From JAFAGX01 sp035501575 (GTDB lineage Bacteria > Acidobacteriota > Terriglobia > Terriglobales > Acidobacteriaceae), in contig DATJVZ010000334.1 of the NCBI GenBank assembly GCA_035501575.1, forward strand, positions 1-24,461: a DNA stretch of 24,461 bases, given 5' to 3'. The translations under genes and the position numbers were made by a program. Shown here one piece after another: positions 21,840 through 24,461 of the stretch (its first letter is position 1; the number at the start of each line of letters is the position of its first letter). A model generated the notes under the pieces. It was not told the DNA's origin and searched no databases. It saw only the letters and a program-made list of their open reading frames with translations.

Positions 21840-23152
21840 AGTGCCGCGGCGACCTCCAAATCGGCGCGGGCGTTGTAGTAATTCGCCAAGGCCGCGAAAT
21901 AGCTGCTCCGGGCTTGCACCAATTGCTGCATGGCGGCGACCACGTCAAGAGCCAGGCCCTCACCGCCCTCATAACGCACGCGGCTCAACCGAAGGTTCTC
22001 TTCAGAAGCTTTCGTCTGCCTTTGCGTCACTTCAATCTGCCGATAGGTTGATTGCACACGCGCGAGAGCCGCCTGATAGTCCCTGGAAAACGTGCGTTTG
22101 GCGATATCCGCGTTAGCGTCCACCTGGGCGGCCTGCAGCTCGAACTGCTTTTCCGCGCTTCGAGTCTTGAACCAATCCCATAGTGTTACATTCAACGTGA
22201 GAAATGCCGCATAGCCGCGATCATGAAACGCAAAATAGTTGGAGTCGAGTCCCCACTGAAAATCAAGTGTGGTTTGCGGATATAGCGTGGAGCGGGCCTG
22301 CCGGGCATCCGCCAAAAAGCTGCGTTTTTGCGCGTCAAACAGGCGAAACTCGGGCCTGCCCAGAAAAGGCGTCGCACCCAGTTGCGCCGACGTCTCTGGC
22401 GGTGGTGGTTCTTGGTTAAATATATCCTGAATATTCAGTGTCTGTTCGACGGAAGCCGTCCAGTACGAAGCGAGGTCCTGATTTGCCAACTGGGCGTCGA
22501 GTTCGGACGAAATCGCTGCTTGCTCCAGAAAGGCGGTTTGGGCTTGCGCTTTGTAGAGATCGGCTTGTGCGGCCTCGCCCCCTTTGAGCAGTTTCGTGAC
22601 GAGATCCTCGAACGAGCGTGCTTCCTCGAGTGAGTCATGATCAACTTGCACCAGGCGGCGCGCCAGGAGCAGGCGATAATAGGCTGCTGCCACTGCGCGC
22701 TTCAGGTCGCGCTGTGAAAGGCCCAACCCAGCCGTACTAGCGTCTCGGTCAGCCTCGGCCCGCCTCATTGCAGCCCGGAGGCGCCCCGACGTGTCCAACT
22801 CCACGCCTGTGCCGACTTGAGTCGCATACTCACGAATGCCATTTAGTGCGACAAAGCTAAAGCTTTGGGGCAGCAACGCGTCAAGTAGGGGGCTATTGTA
22901 GGTATAAGCGCCGTTGAAATGCGCCTCAGGAAGGAATCCTGCGCGTGCTTCGGTGATGCCCCGACGCGCAATTTCCAGTTGCTGGCGCGCCTGGGTAACG
23001 GCGGAAGGCGCTGAGTTCGCCAGATGTATGCAATCGTCGAGCGATAACGAACCCGCCGGCTTCGGCACTTGCGGCGGTGCGGCAAGGGCCTGCAACAGGA
23101 TAACTGATACAGCGAAAACACCCAGGCAAAATCTTCTCCAGTGACACATCAT
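21836..23152 (-). CDS. TolC-like outer membrane efflux protein
   Basis: About 438 residues from ATG 23152; an ATG at 23212 would add 20 residues, including acidic ones, before the signal peptide, so the shorter start is preferred although neither has a clear ribosome site. A signal peptide (MMCHWRRFCLGVFAVSVILLQALA) precedes PPQVPKPAGSLSLDDCIHLA. Two OEP domains follow, with long Ala/Gln/Arg-rich helices (TQARQQLEIARRGITEARAGFLPE; later QAALARVQSTYRQIEVTQRQ) and the conserved LRLSRVRYEGGEGLALDVV segment. It forms the trimeric exit duct. It is first in the efflux operon, which probably has its promoter between 23153 and 23340. Confidence 0.9.
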   Translation of the reverse strand: MMCHWRRFCLGVFAVSVILLQALAAPPQVPKPAGSLSLDDCIHLANSAPSAVTQARQQLEIARRGITEARAGFLPEAHFNGAYTYNSPLLDALLPQSFSFVALNGIREYATQVGTGVELDTSGRLRAAMRRAEADRDASTAGLGLSQRDLKRAVAAAYYRLLLARRLVQVDHDSLEEARSFEDLVTKLLKGGEAAQADLYKAQAQTAFLEQAAISSELDAQLANQDLASYWTASVEQTLNIQDIFNQEPPPPETSAQLGATPFLGRPEFRLFDAQKRSFLADARQARSTLYPQTTLDFQWGLDSNYFAFHDRGYAAFLTLNVTLWDWFKTRSAEKQFELQAAQVDANADIAKRTFSRDYQAALARVQSTYRQIEVTQRQTKASEENLRLSRVRYEGGEGLALDVVAAMQQLVQARSSYFAALANYYNARADLEVAAAL

Positions 23153-23212
23153 CCGGTCGATAACACCAAACTGGTAGCCAAAGGGTTCGCAACGGCGAAG
23201 AAGATCGCGCAT

Positions 23213-23759
23213 TCCAATATTTGACCGGCCTTCATAAAATCCCGAAATCCGAAGCCCATATCAGATTCAAGGATGGGAGAGTCACCAGGCCTATTTTCCC
23301 TAAATTGGCCGCCCCGATTTCTCCTCATCATTACAAACGAAAATAGCTCCTACGTGGCGGAAACACGTAGGAGCCATCATTCCCAAATCTCGGGACGGTT
23401 AGAGGTGAAACCCCATCACCCTTAATTTTGAGGTACGACTTATACCATGCGAGCGTTCACGCAAGCAAGAACTTTTTGCAACAGTTCCCGCCTGCGAGGC
23501 AATTGATTCATTGCGTTACGCATGGCCTGCGTCATGAAAAGCCACCGGTTGGCCGCAGATGCGGAAACGGCGCTTCCGATGTCACCGACCGTCGGATTTC
23601 CAACCCTTAATTGAACTGCGCTGATAGGCGTACTCTCACGTCAACGAAGCTGCTCCGCGCTTGCTGTAGCCGCGGTTAGTCGCAACCATTGGCAAACAGG
23701 GTTGTCCAGGAGTAATATTTTGCCGGTTCTCCACCGCTTGCTAAGCGGTCTCGATAAAC
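23213..23759. other. Non-coding stretch between the divergent efflux and restriction genes
   Basis: About 550 bases without a supported gene. It should hold promoters for both flanking genes. The only clear structure is the 11-bp hairpin at 23346-23374. The open frames here have no recognisable product and no ribosome site. Nothing like tRNA or an insertion element is visible. Confidence 0.5.
23346..23374. repeat. Perfect 11-bp inverted repeat (hairpin)
   Basis: GCTCCTACGTG (23346-23356) and CACGTAGGAGC (23364-23374) are perfect inverted repeats around a 7-base GCGGAAA centre. On the minus strand the hairpin is followed by TATTTTCG, a weak terminator-like tail, but no gene ends there. It may be a small repetitive palindromic element, or an operator for the efflux operon about 190 bp away. 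Confidence 0.6.
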
Positions 23760-24461
23760 ATGGACAACGATTTTTTCAAGAAACCCATTTTGAACTCTCC
23801 CTACGAGTACCCCGTGCGGCATTGGGAGCTTGATGCGCTGGGGCAGCCGACGCAAAGGGTCATCGAAGCGCGCCGCAGCGCTCAATTCATTGTGCCGGTC
23901 CCCAAGGCTCGAAAGCACAAGGCAGCAGCCGAACAGAAGGCAATGGTCTTCGACGAAGGAAAGGGGCTTTCCACACAGACGCAACAATATGATCCGACTC
24001 CGATCATCAACGAGCTACGCCAGCACGTCGATCCGTGGCGCAATCTGAAAAGCCCGAGCGACTGGCACGTCACGCCGGAAACGGCCCGCCTCTTACAGCA
24101 TTGGCGGCACCATAAATTTGGCAGTATCCGTCCCTTCTTCTGCCAGGTGGAGGCTGTGGAGGTCTTAATTTGGCTCTTTGAAGTCGCGCCTGCGCTGGCT
24201 TCAGGAAAGAAGTTTTTGAACCACCTGGAAAACGCAAACAATGATGCCAATCCTGGACTGGCGCGCCTCGCCCTGAAGCTTGCGACCGGAGCTGGCAAGA
24301 CCACGGTCATGGCCATGCTGATCGCGTGGCAAACCATCAATGCGGTGCGAAGGCCCGGCAGCAAGAAGTTCACACGCGGATTTCTCGTGGTGACTCCGGG
24401 ACTGACGATCCGTGACCGTCTCCGCGTCCTCCAGCCCAACGATCCCGACGCCTACTACCAA
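23760..24461 (+). CDS. Type III restriction/DEAD-box helicase-like protein, N-terminal part
   Basis: Partial gene leaving the right edge; 234 codons from ATG 23760 without a stop. It begins MDNDFFKKPILNSPYEYPVRHWELD, a start typical of restriction-type (Res) helicase subunits with an N-terminal nuclease-adjacent region. Then follow DPWRNL, PETARLLQHWR, FFCQVEAVEVLIWLFEVAP and the ATPase motif I LATGAGKTTVMAML at about residues 176-189, then FLVVTPGLTIRDRL (motif Ia). This matches a family of large DEAD/DEAH helicases annotated as type III restriction endonuclease subunits. A methylase partner would be expected outside the window. No strong ribosome site is visible. Confidence 0.8.
   Translation, partial: MDNDFFKKPILNSPYEYPVRHWELDALGQPTQRVIEARRSAQFIVPVPKARKHKAAAEQKAMVFDEGKGLSTQTQQYDPTPIINELRQHVDPWRNLKSPSDWHVTPETARLLQHWRHHKFGSIRPFFCQVEAVEVLIWLFEVAPALASGKKFLNHLENANNDANPGLARLALKLATGAGKTTVMAMLIAWQTINAVRRPGSKKFTRGFLVVTPGLTIRDRLRVLQPNDPDAYYQ

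Noticed and set aside
17511..23152. Linking the RND efflux operon to fluoride response
   Set aside because: Opposite strand, no riboswitch in its leader, and an HAE-1 type proton relay typical of general organic-compound efflux; it only converges on the fluoride region.
23346..23374. CRISPR array or insertion-sequence end
   Set aside because: A single inverted repeat; no repeated spacers, no transposase and no target duplication nearby.

Overview
This is a bacterial window from a GC-rich genome. All protein genes look bacterial and several use GTG or TTG starts. The AcrB-type efflux operon, the proline-rich start of the mature TolC-like protein and the general gene mix would suit an Acidobacteriota-like Gram-negative, but no rRNA or housekeeping marker is present, so the taxonomic guess is weak.

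Layout. (1) 2-7142, + strand: the 3' part of an operon for a membrane complex of the hydrogenase-4/complex I family. It holds the end of a HyfF-like subunit, a NuoC/NuoD-type fused large subunit (HyfG-like) that has lost all nickel-binding cysteines, a ferredoxin/NuoB-type small subunit fusion (HyfH/HyfI-like), and two tandem HyfB-like ion-pumping subunits. It fits the hydrogenase-related ('Ehr') complexes rather than a true hydrogenase. (2) 7183-11539, + strand: a fluoride-response region. A promoter leads into a fluoride (crcB-motif) riboswitch with an intrinsic terminator, then a DUF190 gene, a YgeY-like M20 hydrolase, a broken metallophosphoesterase, a second fluoride riboswitch, a CrcB/Fluc fluoride channel, a protein with two DUF190 domains and a single DUF190 protein. 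(3) 11599-16505, + strand: accessory genes. These are an uncharacterised frameshifted two-lobed protein, an MFS transporter, a zinc-ribbon fragment next to a degenerate cyclase-AAA ATPase, and a second STAND-like ATPase. (4) 16662-17377, + strand: a second CrcB channel overlapping another DUF190 gene. (5) 17511-23152, - strand: a compact tripartite RND efflux operon (TolC-like, adaptor, AcrB-like) that converges on the fluoride region. (6) 23760 to the end, + strand: the start of a type III restriction/DEAD-box helicase-like gene.

How it may work together. The two riboswitches are recognisable by sequence and by complete P1, P2 and pseudoknot pairing, so fluoride control of the DUF190 and CrcB transcripts is well supported. 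CrcB exports fluoride. DUF190 proteins are PII-like and probably regulatory; five such domains sit here in four genes, next to both channels. HF entry acidifies the cytoplasm, so a link between the upstream ion-pumping complex and fluoride defence is attractive, but it rests on adjacency alone. Three genes in the window (near 9253, 12200 and 14018) are broken by single-frame shifts close to G-runs, so some may be sequence errors rather than true pseudogenes.
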